Assembly: GCA_001464235.1 (NCBI GenBank) | Contig: LNFH01000203.1 | Span: 1 to 46,126 of the forward strand | Origin: Rhizobiales bacterium Ga0077556 | GTDB lineage: Bacteria > Pseudomonadota > Alphaproteobacteria > Rhizobiales > Phreatobacteraceae | Length of the DNA stretch: 46,126 nucleotides | Direction: 5' to 3' | Shown here: in pieces, positions 1 to 8,621 of the stretch | Layout of the letters: each line of letters begins with the position of its first letter | Position numbering within the stretch: the first letter of the stretch is position 1 | The notes under the pieces: generated by a model | What the model was told of the DNA's origin: nothing | The model's database searches: none | What the model saw: the letters and a program-made list of their open reading frames with translations, nothing else | Translations under genes and position numbers: made by a program

Positions 1-291
1 GGCGCCGCCCACCTGCCGGGGATGGCGGCGGCCCTGACGCCGCTCCCCGTCTTCGGCGTGCCGGTGGAGAGCAAGGCGCTGTCCGGCGTCGATTCGCTCC
101 ATTCCATCGTGCAGATGCCGGGCGGAATTCCGGTGGGCACCCTCGCCATCGGCAAGCCGGGCGCGATCAACGCTGCGCTGCTCGCGGCCGCCGTGCTCGC
201 CCTCAACGACCCGGCCCTCGCCGGGCGGCTCGACGCCTACCGTGCGCGCCAGACGGCCGCCATCGCGGAGCGCCCCCGTGACGATCTCTGA
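1..291 (+). CDS. purE: PurE, N5-carboxyaminoimidazole ribonucleotide mutase (C-terminal part, cut by window start)
   Basis: The last 96 residues of PurE, open from the first base. The enzyme moves the carboxyl group of N5-CAIR to give CAIR in purine synthesis, in the cytoplasm. Visible are the family blocks [29 protein letters not shown] and [11 protein letters not shown], which line the nucleotide-binding site of class I PurE; these are seen directly. The N-terminal half, with the SGSxSD-type motif, lies outside the window. It overlaps purK by 14 bases, the usual purEK arrangement, so the two are translated together. Confidence 0.96.
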   Translation, partial: GAAHLPGMAAALTPLPVFGVPVESKALSGVDSLHSIVQMPGGIPVGTLAIGKPGAINAALLAAAVLALNDPALAGRLDAYRARQTAAIAERPRDDL

Positions 292-1333
292 CCGCTCGGT
301 CGGCCCGGACCAGATCATCGGCATCCTCGGCGGCGGGCAGCTCGGCCGCATGCTGGCGCTCGCCGGCGCGCGGCTCGGCCTGCCCTTCGACGTGGTCCGG
401 CGCATCACCGAGGCCGACTATTCCGACGAGGAGGCGCTGGCGCGCTTCGCCGGCGACGTCGACGTCGTCACCTACGAGTTCGAGAACGTGCCCGCCCGCG
501 CCGCCGACTTCCTGGCGAGCCGCCTTCCGGTGCGGCCGGGACCCATGGCCCTCACGGTCTCGCAGGACCGCGTCCGGGAGAAGACCTTCGCCCGGGAGTG
601 CGGCCTCGCCGTTCCCGACTTCGCGCCCATCGATTCGGTGGACGACCTCGCCCGCGCCCTGGAGACGATCGGCCGCCCCGCCGTTCTGAAGACGCGACGC
701 TTCGGCTATGACGGCAAGGGCCAGGTGGTGATCCGCGCCGGAGACGATCCGGCCCGTGCGATGGCGGCGATCGGCCACCAGCCGGCCATTCTCGAGGCCT
801 TCGTCTCGTTCGAGAAGGAGATTTCCGTCCTCGTCGTGCGCGGCGTCGACGGTGAAATCCGCCACTACGATCCGGTGGAGAACGTCCATCGCGGCGGCAT
901 CCTCAGGACGTCGACGGTTCCGGCCTCGATCGACGTGTCGCTCGGCGCGCGCGCCGCGCTCACCGGAACGGTCCTCGCCGAGAAGCTCGACTATGTGGGG
1001 GTCCTCGCGGTCGAGCTCTTCGTGACCCGCGACGGCCAGCTGCTGCTCAACGAGATGGCGCCGCGCGTCCACAATTCCGGTCACTGGACGGAAGCCGCCT
1101 GCCATTGTTCCCAGTTCGAGAACCACATGCGTGCCGTCGCCGGCCTGCCGCTCGGCTCGACATCGCGCCATTCCGACGCGGTGATGCAGAACCTCATCGG
1201 CAACGGCGTCGACAAATGGCGTAGGCTCGCGGCCGAGGACGACAGCGTGCTGCACCTCTACGGCAAGCGTGACCAGCGCGAGGGCCGCAAGATGGGGCAT
1301 GTCACGCGGCTTTCGCCGCTCAGCCGAGACTGA
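278..1333 (+). CDS. purK: PurK, N5-carboxyaminoimidazole ribonucleotide synthase
   Basis: ATP-grasp enzyme that makes N5-CAIR from AIR, bicarbonate and ATP, feeding PurE. 351 residues, normal for the family. N-terminal nucleotide-fold motif GGGQLGRM at about residues 18-25, ATP-grasp core containing [12 protein letters not shown], and the catalytic block [15 protein letters not shown] followed by FENHMRAV, all typical of PurK. I chose GTG at 278 because GGAG sits seven bases before it; an earlier GTG at 242 would overlap purE by 50 bases and adds residues unlike the family. The 3' end overlaps the convergent transporter gene by 14 bases. Confidence 0.96.
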   Translation: MTISDRSVGPDQIIGILGGGQLGRMLALAGARLGLPFDVVRRITEADYSDEEALARFAGDVDVVTYEFENVPARAADFLASRLPVRPGPMALTVSQDRVREKTFARECGLAVPDFAPIDSVDDLARALETIGRPAVLKTRRFGYDGKGQVVIRAGDDPARAMAAIGHQPAILEAFVSFEKEISVLVVRGVDGEIRHYDPVENVHRGGILRTSTVPASIDVSLGARAALTGTVLAEKLDYVGVLAVELFVTRDGQLLLNEMAPRVHNSGHWTEAACHCSQFENHMRAVAGLPLGSTSRHSDAVMQNLIGNGVDKWRRLAAEDDSVLHLYGKRDQREGRKMGHVTRLSPLSRD

Positions 1334-2213
1334 GCAGGAGCGCGACGCCGCTGACGATCAGGGCGATGGCGAGACCCTCGCGGGGGCTCGTCGCCTGCTT
1401 GATGATGGCGCCCGACACGATGCCGGCGAAGAGCACCTCGACGAGGGCGAGGGTGCGCACCTTGGCGACCGTCTCCAGGGCGAAGGCGAGAAACCAGAAC
1501 TGCGAGGCGAAGGCGCCGAGGAAGCCGGCCGCGACCGAGGGCCGCCAGGCGCGGAAGATCGTCACCAGTCCCGCCCGGTCGGTGATGGCGAGATAGGCGG
1601 TGAGCACGGCCGTCTGGATGAACAGGCTCCAGGCGAGGGTGGTGGTGGCGGCGAGCAGGAAGCTCTCCGTGTCGAGGCTGCGGATGGCGCCCCGGAAGCC
1701 GACGGAGGCGAGGCCGAACAGCGCCGCCGAGACGATCCCGAGCGCTGCCGGGCGCAGCGACTGCTCGGTGCCGGGCTTCCACGACATCAGCACGATCCCC
1801 GACGTGGCGACGAGGATGGCCAACCAGGCCCAGCCGGTCAGGTGGTCGCCGAGCAGCACGACGCCGAAGAGGGCGACCAGGACGGGCTCGGTCTTCGTAT
1901 AGGCGGTGGTGACGACGAAGGAGCGCTCGCGCATGGCGGCGAGCATCAGCGCGGTGGCGCCGATCTGCGCCAGGGCGCCGGCGAGCGTCCACGCGAGGAA
2001 CCCGGTGGAGACCGACGGCGCGCGGGCCGGCACGGCCAGATGGACGATTGCGAGGAAGAGCAGCGCGAAGGGAAAGCCGTAGAGAAAGCGCACATGGGTG
2101 GCGCCGATCGTGCCGAGGCGCTCGGTGAGGCTGCGCTGCAGGGCGTTGCGCGCGGTCTGGGCGGCGGCCGCGACGACGGTGAAGACGGCCCAGAGCCAGG
2201 GCATGACGAGCAT
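1320..2213 (-). CDS. EamA/DMT-family membrane transporter
   Basis: 297-residue integral membrane protein with about ten hydrophobic segments in two similar halves, the layout of drug/metabolite (EamA, RhaT-like) transporters. A motif such as VTTAYTKTEPVLVALFG near the end of the first repeat is typical of the family. The substrate cannot be told from sequence; relatives export amino acids, sugars or other metabolites. Start ATG 2213 has GGGAG seven bases upstream. It stands alone on the minus strand, convergent with purK, whose coding end it overlaps by 14 bases. Confidence 0.85.
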   Translation of the reverse strand: MLVMPWLWAVFTVVAAAAQTARNALQRSLTERLGTIGATHVRFLYGFPFALLFLAIVHLAVPARAPSVSTGFLAWTLAGALAQIGATALMLAAMRERSFVVTTAYTKTEPVLVALFGVVLLGDHLTGWAWLAILVATSGIVLMSWKPGTEQSLRPAALGIVSAALFGLASVGFRGAIRSLDTESFLLAATTTLAWSLFIQTAVLTAYLAITDRAGLVTIFRAWRPSVAAGFLGAFASQFWFLAFALETVAKVRTLALVEVLFAGIVSGAIIKQATSPREGLAIALIVSGVALLLSLG

Positions 2214-2294
2214 CAGAGCACTCCCGATGCCTGCCTATCGGCTCTTCGGGCGCGGCGGGTCAATCGCGGCCGGTGCAGGGCAGCGGTGCCGGCG

Positions 2295-2543
2295 TCAGCG
2301 CAGGCCCGCCTGGCGGATCGCCGCGGTGCAGGACTGGGACAGCTGGCTCTGGTTGCTGCGCAGGCACGCCGAGACCCTGGCCGAATCGGTGCCGGCGCTC
2401 GGGCACTTGGCGTCGAGGTCCGGCTTGCAGGCGCGGTAGATGCTCATCCGCTGGGAGAAGGAGAGGTTTTCGGCCTGGGCGAGGGCGGGAAGCGGCGCGA
2501 GATTCGCGAGAAGGGCGAGGGCGATGACGGTTCTGCGTGTCAT
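2295..2543 (-). CDS. Small secreted cysteine-rich repeat protein
   Basis: 82 residues. Residues 1 to about 24 form a clear signal peptide (two Arg, hydrophobic stretch, ALAQA cleavage-like site), so the mature protein of about 58 residues is predicted periplasmic. It has four cysteines at 39, 47, 60 and 72 in a C-x7-C-x12-C-x11-C pattern with CL and LS..C, resembling the Cys-rich repeat first described in Golgi GLG1 proteins and common as small exported proteins in Alphaproteobacteria. Function unknown. Its ATG overlaps the stop of the Rsm22-like gene (ATGA), so it is translationally coupled to it. The 81 bases between its stop and the EamA gene hold nothing I recognise. Confidence 0.7.
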   Translation of the reverse strand: MTRRTVIALALLANLAPLPALAQAENLSFSQRMSIYRACKPDLDAKCPSAGTDSARVSACLRSNQSQLSQSCTAAIRQAGLR

Positions 2544-3523
2544 GGCGGCTCCGGCGGTTGGATGTCGAAAGCGTCGCCCCAGCCGAGCCGGCGCGTCAAG
2601 CGGTGGGCCTCGCGGTCGCGGCTCGGGACGCTGCGCGAGACCGCACCCGCGGGTGAGCAGAGCGTGAAGGTCGTGCCCGCCTTGTCGGCGCGGGGCGGGC
2701 GCAGGATGCGCGACGCGGCCGGGGTGACGGCGATGCCGGGCCGGGCCGCCACGAGATAGGCATAGCGCTCGTCCTCGAAGGGGACGTCGGCGCCCTTGGC
2801 GGCCTTGTGGGCACGCAGGCGCGGCAGGCGGGCGGAGAAATGGCACCAGTCGGGCGGCGCGACCGGGCAGGGGGTCTCGCCGGTGCAGGGCGCGGCGATG
2901 CGCGCCCCAGCGGCCAGGAGGGCGGCGCGGGCGGCCGCGATGACGGCGAAGCCCGCGGGGGTCCCCGGCTCGACCAGCACGAGCAACTGGCCCGCGGCGG
3001 CCCAGAGACTGCGCGCGGCGACCGCGATGTCGGTCGGCTTCAACTCGTTGAGGGCGTAGCTCGCCATCACGAGGTCCGCGGCCGGCAGAGCCTCGGCGCC
3101 GAGCTTCGCGGTGCGCCAGTCGGCGGCCGCGACGAGTTCCGGTCCCGACGCCGCAAGATCGCGGCCGAGGTCGATCATGCCGGCATGGGTGTCGCGCAGC
3201 GCGGCCCGCTCGAGGCTGTCGAAGACGGTGGCGGCGGCCCAGGTCGCGGTGCCCGGCCCGCAACCGACGTCCAGCACCGAGCGGGGGGCGCAATCGGTGC
3301 GGGCCGCCGCCTCAAGCAGGACGGCGGCGCAGGCGGCATAGGTCGCCGGCATGCGCGCCACGGCATAGGCGGCGAGATCGACAGGGGACGGCAGCCGCGA
3401 GCCGCGGCCGGCGCGGTAATCCGCCGTCAGGCGGGCGCTGGCGGCGGCGAGCTCGCGTCCGGGAAAGCGGCCGGCGAGCCCGTCGAGGGCAGCCCTCAGC
3501 GCCGGCGGCAGGTCGGCGCTCAA
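2540..3523 (-). CDS. Rsm22-family small-subunit ribosome methyltransferase-like protein with four-cysteine cluster
   Basis: 327 residues, SAM-dependent methyltransferase fold: motif I VLDVGCGPG at 83-91, followed by LVMASYALNEL (151-161) and VLVEPGTPAG (182-191). The downstream block CTGETPCP..PDWCHFS and FEDERYAYLV is diagnostic of the Rsm22 family, whose mitochondrial members (yeast Rsm22, human METTL17) assist small ribosomal subunit assembly. Cysteines at 213, 219, 227 and 289 match the spacing I recall for the METTL17 4Fe-4S ligands; iron-sulfur binding is inference. The start is TTG 3523, overlapping the SDR stop (TTGA); no ATG or GTG lies in frame nearby. Bacterial function is not established. 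Confidence 0.82.
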   Translation of the reverse strand: MSADLPPALRAALDGLAGRFPGRELAAASARLTADYRAGRGSRLPSPVDLAAYAVARMPATYAACAAVLLEAAARTDCAPRSVLDVGCGPGTATWAAATVFDSLERAALRDTHAGMIDLGRDLAASGPELVAAADWRTAKLGAEALPAADLVMASYALNELKPTDIAVAARSLWAAAGQLLVLVEPGTPAGFAVIAAARAALLAAGARIAAPCTGETPCPVAPPDWCHFSARLPRLRAHKAAKGADVPFEDERYAYLVAARPGIAVTPAASRILRPPRADKAGTTFTLCSPAGAVSRSVPSRDREAHRLTRRLGWGDAFDIQPPEPP

Positions 3524-4311
3524 TCCTGCACCGGCACCGTGTAGTTCAGCCCGAGGCGGCCGCCGTCGGCATAGATGGTCTGGCCGGTGATGTAGCTGGA
3601 GGCGTCCGAGGCCAGAAAGACGGCGACCTTGGCGATCTCGTCGGGCTCGCCGAGGCGGCGCAGCGGCGTGCGGGAGAACAGCCGGTGGCGCGCGGCCTTG
3701 TCGGTGTTGACGCTCGCCAGCATCTCTGTGGCGATGGAGCCCGGGCCGATGGCGTTGACGCGGATGCCGTATTCGGAGAGGCCGAGCGCCATGACGTTGG
3801 TGAGCTGGCCGACGCCGCCCTTGGACACGCAGTAGGGCGTCTGGTTGACGATGGCGAGCCGGGCGTTGACCGAGCTCATGTTGACGATGGCGCCGGGCGT
3901 CTTGCCGACCTTGACCTGCTCGACCATGCGGCGGGCGACGGCCTGTCCGACGAGGAACGAGCCCTTGAGGTTCACCCTCAGGACCTTGTCGAAATCGGCC
4001 TCGGCGAGGTCGAGGAACTCGGCGCTGTGGACGATGCCGGCATTGTTCACGAGGATGTCGATGTCGCCGCCGAAGGCCTTGCGCGCGCCCTCGACGAGGG
4101 CGGCGACGGATGCCGCATCGCCGACATCGGCCTGGACGAAGGCCGTTTTGCCGGTCTTGCCGATCTCGTCGGCCGTCGTCTTGCCGCCCACGGCGTCGAT
4201 GTCGGAGAGGACGACGCTGGCGCGCTCCTTCACGAAGCGCTCGGCTATCGCCTTGCCGATGCCGCGCGCGGCCCCCGTGACGATGGCAACCTTGCCGTCC
4301 AGTGCGCCCAT
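3520..4311 (-). CDS. Short-chain dehydrogenase/reductase (SDR), NAD(P)-dependent
   Basis: 263-residue classical SDR. Cofactor motif TGAARGIG at 12-19, NNAG at 89-92, catalytic Ser at 146/147 (NMSS), Tyr160 and Lys164 (YCVSK), and the PG..(A)TEM block after it are all intact, so an active cytoplasmic oxidoreductase is expected. Resembles FabG/glucose-1-dehydrogenase-type enzymes, but the substrate cannot be assigned. Asp37 region (SDID) suggests preference for NAD over NADP (inference). Start ATG 4311 has GGGGGA five bases before it. First gene of a coupled set with the Rsm22-like and Cys-rich genes downstream. Confidence 0.88.
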   Translation of the reverse strand: MGALDGKVAIVTGAARGIGKAIAERFVKERASVVLSDIDAVGGKTTADEIGKTGKTAFVQADVGDAASVAALVEGARKAFGGDIDILVNNAGIVHSAEFLDLAEADFDKVLRVNLKGSFLVGQAVARRMVEQVKVGKTPGAIVNMSSVNARLAIVNQTPYCVSKGGVGQLTNVMALGLSEYGIRVNAIGPGSIATEMLASVNTDKAARHRLFSRTPLRRLGEPDEIAKVAVFLASDASSYITGQTIYADGGRLGLNYTVPVQD

Positions 4312-4398
4312 GGTGATCCCCCGATGTCGGTACAGAAGGCGCTTCTAGACCAGAAGCGCAGGCTGCGGGAGGGGGCGCGGAGAAGGGGCGTGCTGCGC

Positions 4399-4935
4399 TC
4401 AGACCTTCTGGAGCGTGCGGTGCGGCCCCTCGGGCAGCGTCACGGCGATGGCGTCGCCGGGCCGGACGGCCCCGCCGGTGATGACGATCCCCATGATCCC
4501 GGCCTTGCGCACGAGGTTGCCCTCCGCGTCGCGGTCGAGCGTCGCCTGCATCAGCCCGTCCTGGAACCGGTCCATCTGGATGCAGGGATTGCGCAGTCCG
4601 GTGATCTCGATGACCGCATCTCCGATGGAGAGCCGGGCGCCGGTCGGCAGGCCCAAGAGGTCGATGCCGGACGTGGTGATGTTCTCCCCGAGCTCGCCGG
4701 GGGCGACGGAAAAGCCCTTCGCCGCCAGTTCGTCGAAGAGTTCGGCGTGGATGAGGTGGACCTGACGCAGGTTGGGAAGCGTCGGGTTGAAGCGGGCGCG
4801 GGAGCGGTGCTTCACGGTCACCCCGCAATGGGCATCGCCCGCCACGCCCTCGCCGGCGACGAGGGTGATCTCCGCGACGGAGGCCTTCGAAAACCGGTGC
4901 CGGCGGTCGAGGCTGACGGAAATGACCTTGCCCAT
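4399..4935 (-). CDS. MOSC-domain protein
   Basis: 178 residues, almost entirely one MOSC (molybdenum cofactor sulfurase C-terminal) domain. Seen are GEGVAGDAHCG (28-38), GELGENITTSGIDLLGL (80-96), the cysteine at 118 in NPCIQMDRF, which in MOSC proteins is the proposed sulfur or persulfide carrier, and KAGIMGIVITGG. Relatives such as YiiM and YcbX transfer or use sulfur with Mo-cofactor and detoxify N-hydroxylated compounds, so that is the likely field of action (family knowledge); the exact reaction is unknown. ATG 4935 has GGAGG six bases upstream. Separated by 87 bases from the SDR downstream, possibly the same transcript. Confidence 0.87.
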   Translation of the reverse strand: MGKVISVSLDRRHRFSKASVAEITLVAGEGVAGDAHCGVTVKHRSRARFNPTLPNLRQVHLIHAELFDELAAKGFSVAPGELGENITTSGIDLLGLPTGARLSIGDAVIEITGLRNPCIQMDRFQDGLMQATLDRDAEGNLVRKAGIMGIVITGGAVRPGDAIAVTLPEGPHRTLQKV

Positions 4936-5061
4936 GGCATGCCTCCACGCGAAAGCGGCCTTGTGCCCCGGCGCCGGCGGCCTGTCACCCCGGGGACAAC
5001 GGGGCAGGCCCCTGCGGCGGCAGCGATGGACGGGGCGCGCCCGCGGCCCTATTCAGGCCGG

Positions 5062-5684
5062 ATGCCCAGCACCGTTCTCTTCGACCTCGACGGGACCCTC
5101 ACCGATCCCGCGCCCGGAATCATCGGCTCGTTCCGCAAGGCGCTCGCCGATCTCGGCCATGAGCCGCCGCCCTATGAGACGCTCGGCTGGATCATCGGAC
5201 CGGCCCTGCGGCTGTCCTTTCCGAAAGTGATGGGGGAGGGGGCGGACGCGGAGGCCGCCGTCGAGCGCTACCGGGTCCACTATCGCGCCGGCGGCATGTA
5301 CGACCTCACCCTCTATCCCGGCATGATGGACGCCGTCACCGCGATCGGCACGGCGTCGGAGCGCATGTTCGTCTGCACGGCCAAGCCCGAGCCCTATGCG
5401 ATCCCGATCGTCGAGCGGTTCGGCTACGCGCCGCATTTCCAGCGCGTCTATGGCGCGGCGCTCGACGGCAGCCTCGAATCGCGGAACAGGGCATCGATCC
5501 CGCCGATACCGTGATGATCGGCGACCGGATGCACGACATCCACGCGGCGCAGCGGCACGGCATCGCCTCGATCGGCGTCGCCTGGGGCTATGGCGGCGTG
5601 GTGGAACTCAGGGAAGCCGGCGCGACGGCGATATGCCAGCGGCCGCAGGACCTGCCGGAGATGGTGGCGGCGCTCCTGGCGTAA
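5062..5684 (+). pseudogene. HAD-superfamily phosphatase (Gph-like), broken by an internal out-of-frame deletion
   Basis: Phosphoglycolate phosphatase-like HAD hydrolase. From ATG 5062 the reading frame shows the nucleophile motif FDLDGT (7-12, Asp8/Asp10), the cap domain and motif II VCTAKPEP, then derails after GALDGSLESR at about 5483 and stops at 5514. From 5484 a different frame continues the family sequence for 66 residues: EQGIDPADTVMIGDRMHD with the motif IV aspartates, GVAWGYG, and stop TAA at 5682. About a dozen residues, including the expected motif III lysine, are missing, so roughly 37 or 40 bases (1 modulo 3) appear deleted, or misassembled. As given, no active enzyme can be made. 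Confidence 0.8.
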
Positions 5685-5705
5685 CCCCGGGAGGGTCGGC
5701 CTCCC

Positions 5706-5734
5706 TTGCACTCGCCGGCCGGATCGTGTAGTGC
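5706..5734 (+). promoter_or_regulatory. Candidate sigma-70-type promoter of rpsB-tsf
   Basis: TTGCAC at 5706-5711, preceded by CC so that it also reads as the alphaproteobacterial CTTG start, then a 17-base spacer and TAGTGC at 5729-5734. Transcription would begin near 5741, giving a leader of about 110 bases before rpsB. The -10 is weak against consensus, but the same TAGTG core occurs in the lexA promoter of this window. Assigned by eye; it lies just behind the broken HAD gene. Confidence 0.4.
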
Positions 5735-5765
5735 CCCGGCCATTCCACACGCGGACCCGCGGCTG

Positions 5766-5803
5766 AGGACGAATGTCCTTTGCCGCTCCGGTGGCGACGG
5801 AGC
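5766..5803 (+). promoter_or_regulatory. Tandem hairpins in the rpsB leader
   Basis: Two perfect small stem-loops lie back to back in the presumed rpsB leader. The first pairs AGGAC (5766-5770) with GTCCT (5775-5779) over a GAAT loop. The second pairs GCTCCG (5785-5790) with CGGAGC (5798-5803) over a seven-base loop. In other bacteria S2 represses its own mRNA through a leader structure; that this is such a site is inference only. Confidence 0.35.
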
Positions 5804-5852
5804 CTCACCCGAGGCCGGCCATAGTCCGCGGAGGCACAACCGGAGAAGACCC

Positions 5853-6851
5853 ATGGCGCTGCCCGATTTCAGCATGCGTCAGCTTTTGGAAGCTGGCTGC
5901 CACTTTGGCCATCAGGCCCACCGCTGGAACCCGAAGATGAACCAGTACATCTTCGGCGTCCGCAACAACATCCACATCCTCGATCTCGCCCAGACCGTGC
6001 CGATGCTGCATCGTGCGCTCGTCGCCGTGTCCGACACGGTGGCCAAGGGCGGCCGCGTCCTCTTCGTCGGCACCAAGCGCCAGGCCCAGGAGGCGATCGC
6101 CGCCGGTGCCAAGCAGTGCGCCCAGTACTACGTGAACTCCCGCTGGCTCGGCGGCACGATGACCAACTGGAAGACCGTGTCGGGCTCGATCTCGCGCCTG
6201 CGCAAGCTGGACGAGGCGCTGGCCTCGGGCGGCGCCGGCTACACCAAGAAGGAAGCGCTGACCCTCGCCCGCGAGAAGGACAAGCTGGAGCGCAACCTGG
6301 GTGGCATCAAGGACATGGGCGGCGTGCCGGACCTGATGTTCGTGATCGACACCAACAAGGAGGCGATCGCCATCCTCGAGGCCAAGCGCCTCGGCATCCC
6401 GGTCGTCGCCATCGTCGACACCAACTGCGATCCGGACGGCATCACCTATCCGATCCCGGGCAATGACGACGCCGGCCGCGCCATCTCGCTCTACTGCGAC
6501 CTGATCGCCCGCGCCGCCATCGACGGCATCGGCCGCGCCCAGGGTTCGTCGGGCATCGATCTCGGCGCCTCCGAGAAGCCGATGGTCGAGGACCTGCCCG
6601 AGGCCGCCGCTCCCGCCGGCGTCGAGCGTCTCGCCGGCCCGCGCGGCCCGGCCGACGAGCTCATCAAGCTCACCGGCGTGTCGCCGGAGATCGAGAAGCA
6701 GCTCAACGACCTCGGCATCTTCCACTACTGGCAGATCGCCGGCTTCACCCCGGCCGATGCCGCCAAGATCGGCGACAGCGTCGGCCTGCCGGGCCGCGTC
6801 CAGGGCTGGATCGACCAGGCCAAGACGCTGGTCGAGGCCGAGGCCGCCTGA
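5853..6851 (+). CDS. rpsB: 30S ribosomal protein S2, with C-terminal extension
   Basis: Binds the 30S head-body junction and is needed for S1 attachment. 332 residues against about 240 in E. coli. The S2 core covers residues 1 to about 230, with [17 protein letters not shown] at 11-29, [24 protein letters not shown] and the end of the core at SLYCDLIA. The remaining ~90 residues consist of an acidic/Ala-Pro linker and a helical tail ([20 protein letters not shown] to the end) that looks like a helix-hairpin-helix domain, as found in Rhizobiales S2 proteins. RBS GGAGAAG precedes ATG 5853. First gene of rpsB-tsf. Confidence 0.98.
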   Translation: MALPDFSMRQLLEAGCHFGHQAHRWNPKMNQYIFGVRNNIHILDLAQTVPMLHRALVAVSDTVAKGGRVLFVGTKRQAQEAIAAGAKQCAQYYVNSRWLGGTMTNWKTVSGSISRLRKLDEALASGGAGYTKKEALTLAREKDKLERNLGGIKDMGGVPDLMFVIDTNKEAIAILEAKRLGIPVVAIVDTNCDPDGITYPIPGNDDAGRAISLYCDLIARAAIDGIGRAQGSSGIDLGASEKPMVEDLPEAAAPAGVERLAGPRGPADELIKLTGVSPEIEKQLNDLGIFHYWQIAGFTPADAAKIGDSVGLPGRVQGWIDQAKTLVEAEAA

Positions 6852-6920
6852 TCCAAGCCGCCAGCCGGCGTCATCCGCGCGACACGAAAGCCGTGTTGGG
6901 CGGAGATCGGTTCTGAGTTC

Positions 6921-6948
6921 CGGCCGGCTCGCTTCCGCGGGCCGGCCG
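6921..6948 (+). terminator. Hairpin between rpsB and tsf (possible attenuator)
   Basis: CGGCCGGC (6921-6928) pairs perfectly with GCCGGCCG (6941-6948), leaving a 12-base loop, and TTTCCC follows. With only three T it should terminate partially at most. E. coli has an attenuator at the same place between rpsB and tsf, where it lowers tsf output or stabilises rpsB mRNA; the same role here is inference. Confidence 0.4.
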
Positions 6949-6986
6949 TTTCCCTTCCCACAGACTTTCAATTCGAGGACGGACCC

Positions 6987-7910
6987 ATGGCGAACATCAC
7001 CGCCCAGATGGTCAAGGAACTGCGCGAGATGACCGGCGCAGGCATGATGGACTGCAAGTCCGCGCTGAACGAGACCGGTGGCGACATCGAGGCCGCGGTC
7101 GATCTGCTGCGCAAGAAGGGCCTGTCCAAGGCTGCGAAGAAGGCCGGCCGCGTCGCCGCCGAGGGCCTGGTCGGCATCGTCACCGCCGGTCCGAAGGCCG
7201 CCGTGGTCGAGGTCAACTCGGAGACCGACTTCGTCGCCCGCAACGAGCAGTTCCAGAACCTGGTCAAGTCGATCGCCGACGTCGCACTGAAGACCGGCAA
7301 CGAGGTCGACGCGATCCTCGCCGCGCCCGCCGCCTCGGGCGGCACCGTCGCCGACGCCATCGCCTCGGCGGTCGCCACGATCGGCGAGAACATGACTCTG
7401 CGCCGCGCCTCCGTGCTGTCCGTGTCGGACGGTGTCGTCGGCAGCTACATCCACAACGCCGTCGAGCCGGGCCTCGGCAAGATCGGCGTGCTGGTGGCGC
7501 TCGAGTCGACCGGTTCCAAGGACGAGCTGGCCGCCCTCGGCCGCATGGTCGCGATGCACGTCGCCGCCGCCAACCCGCTGGCGCTGGACGCCGAGGGTCT
7601 CGACCCGGCCGTCGTTGCCCGCGAAAAGGCCATCCTCGCCGAGAAGAACGCCGGCAAGCCGGAGAACGTCATCGCCAAGATCGTCGAGTCGGGCATCAAG
7701 ACCTATGCCAAGGAGGTCTGCCTCCTCGAGCAGATCTACATTCATGACGGCGGCAAGACGGTGGCCCAGGCGCTGAAGGAAGCCGAGAGCAAGGTCGGCG
7801 CGCCGATCAAGCTGAAGGCCTTCACCCGCTTCGCCCTCGGCGAGGGCATCGAGAAGGCCGAGAGCGACTTCGCCGCCGAGGTCGCGGCGCAGGCCGGCCT
7901 CAAGAGCTGA
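6987..7910 (+). CDS. tsf: Elongation factor Ts
   Basis: Nucleotide-exchange factor that removes GDP from EF-Tu. 307 residues, normal length. N-terminal UBA-like domain with the signature [16 protein letters not shown] (about 12-27) and [10 protein letters not shown], then the core with [16 protein letters not shown] (about 73-88), which contacts EF-Tu, and the second half with [12 protein letters not shown] and EVCLLEQ.YIHD. GAGGA lies eight bases ahead of ATG 6987. Follows rpsB after 135 bases containing a hairpin and ends just before a strong terminator, so rpsB-tsf forms its own unit, apart from pyrH-frr. Confidence 0.98.
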   Translation: MANITAQMVKELREMTGAGMMDCKSALNETGGDIEAAVDLLRKKGLSKAAKKAGRVAAEGLVGIVTAGPKAAVVEVNSETDFVARNEQFQNLVKSIADVALKTGNEVDAILAAPAASGGTVADAIASAVATIGENMTLRRASVLSVSDGVVGSYIHNAVEPGLGKIGVLVALESTGSKDELAALGRMVAMHVAAANPLALDAEGLDPAVVAREKAILAEKNAGKPENVIAKIVESGIKTYAKEVCLLEQIYIHDGGKTVAQALKEAESKVGAPIKLKAFTRFALGEGIEKAESDFAAEVAAQAGLKS

Positions 7911-7937
7911 CGCCAGACATCATCCAGGATTTTGAGG

Positions 7938-7967
7938 AAGGGGCGGATTTTCCGCCCCTTTTTCTTT
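7938..7967 (+). terminator. Rho-independent terminator of rpsB-tsf
   Basis: AAGGGGCGGA (7938-7947) and TCCGCCCCTT (7951-7960) form a perfect ten-base stem over a TTT loop, followed by TTTCTTT. It sits 28 bases behind the tsf stop. The stem symmetry and the A's before it mean it could also serve the convergent isomerase gene, which ends at 7977. Confidence 0.9.
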
Positions 7968-7976
7968 GGCGCCGCG

Positions 7977-8621
7977 TCAGGCGGCCAGCGCCTCCTCCAC
8001 GTCGCGCAGGCGATCCTTGCCGAAATACATCTCGCGTCCGATGAAGAAGGTCGGCACCCCGAAGGCGCCCCGGCCGACGGACGCCTCGGTGTTGGCGATG
8101 AGCCCGGCCTTGACGTCCGGCGCCTGGGCCGCCTCCAACAGGGCCGCGCCGTCGAGACCGGAGGCGTCCATGGCGGTCCTGAAGACGGCCGGGTCGTCCA
8201 TCTTCTTGGGCTCGACCCACATGTGGTGGAACGCCGCCTCGACATAGGGGCCGAGGCGCCCCTCCTTGTCCATGGCCACCGCCCCGCGCATCAGCATCAG
8301 CGTGTTGACCGGAAAGAACGGGTTCATCTGGAAGTCGGTCAGCCCGTGCCGGGCGATGAAGCGCGCCGTCTCGAGACGCTCGTAGGCCAGCTTGTTGCGA
8401 ATGCCGGCGAAGGCCTCGAAGGGCGAGCGGTTGTGCGTCGCCTTGAAGATGCCGCCGAGCAACACGGGCACGTAGCGCAGGGTCGCGCCGGTCCGCTCGG
8501 CGATGCCGGGCAGCACCTTGTGGACGAAATAGGCATTGGGACTGCCGACGTCGAAGTGAAATTCGACCAGCCTGGGTCCGTTCAGCGGCATGGGCGCCTC
8601 GTCGTCGGCATCTGCGTCCAT
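7977..8621 (-). CDS. DsbA-fold 2-hydroxychromene-2-carboxylate isomerase-like protein (GST kappa type)
   Basis: 214 residues, thioredoxin-like DsbA/GST-kappa fold. The active-site region [12 protein letters not shown] (21-32) has serine (Ser27) where DsbA has CxxC, as in 2-hydroxychromene-2-carboxylate isomerases of aromatic degradation, which use glutathione. The cis-proline block GVPTFFIG near the C-terminus is present. Start choice: ATG 8621 overlaps the SDR stop (TGATG) and has GGAG eight bases upstream; in-frame ATG 8627 is possible. The real substrate is unknown. Second gene of an operon with the Tyr-less SDR. Confidence 0.85.
   Translation of the reverse strand: MDADADDEAPMPLNGPRLVEFHFDVGSPNAYFVHKVLPGIAERTGATLRYVPVLLGGIFKATHNRSPFEAFAGIRNKLAYERLETARFIARHGLTDFQMNPFFPVNTLMLMRGAVAMDKEGRLGPYVEAAFHHMWVEPKKMDDPAVFRTAMDASGLDGAALLEAAQAPDVKAGLIANTEASVGRGAFGVPTFFIGREMYFGKDRLRDVEEALAA

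Noticed and set aside
3524-4948. Upstream part of the open frame that holds the Rsm22-like gene
   Set aside because: This part runs in an alternative frame through the SDR and MOSC genes and is Arg/Pro/His-rich; the real gene begins at 3523.
5805-7745. Minus-strand open frame opposite rpsB and tsf
   Set aside because: Shadow of two highly biased ribosomal genes; no recognisable protein features.
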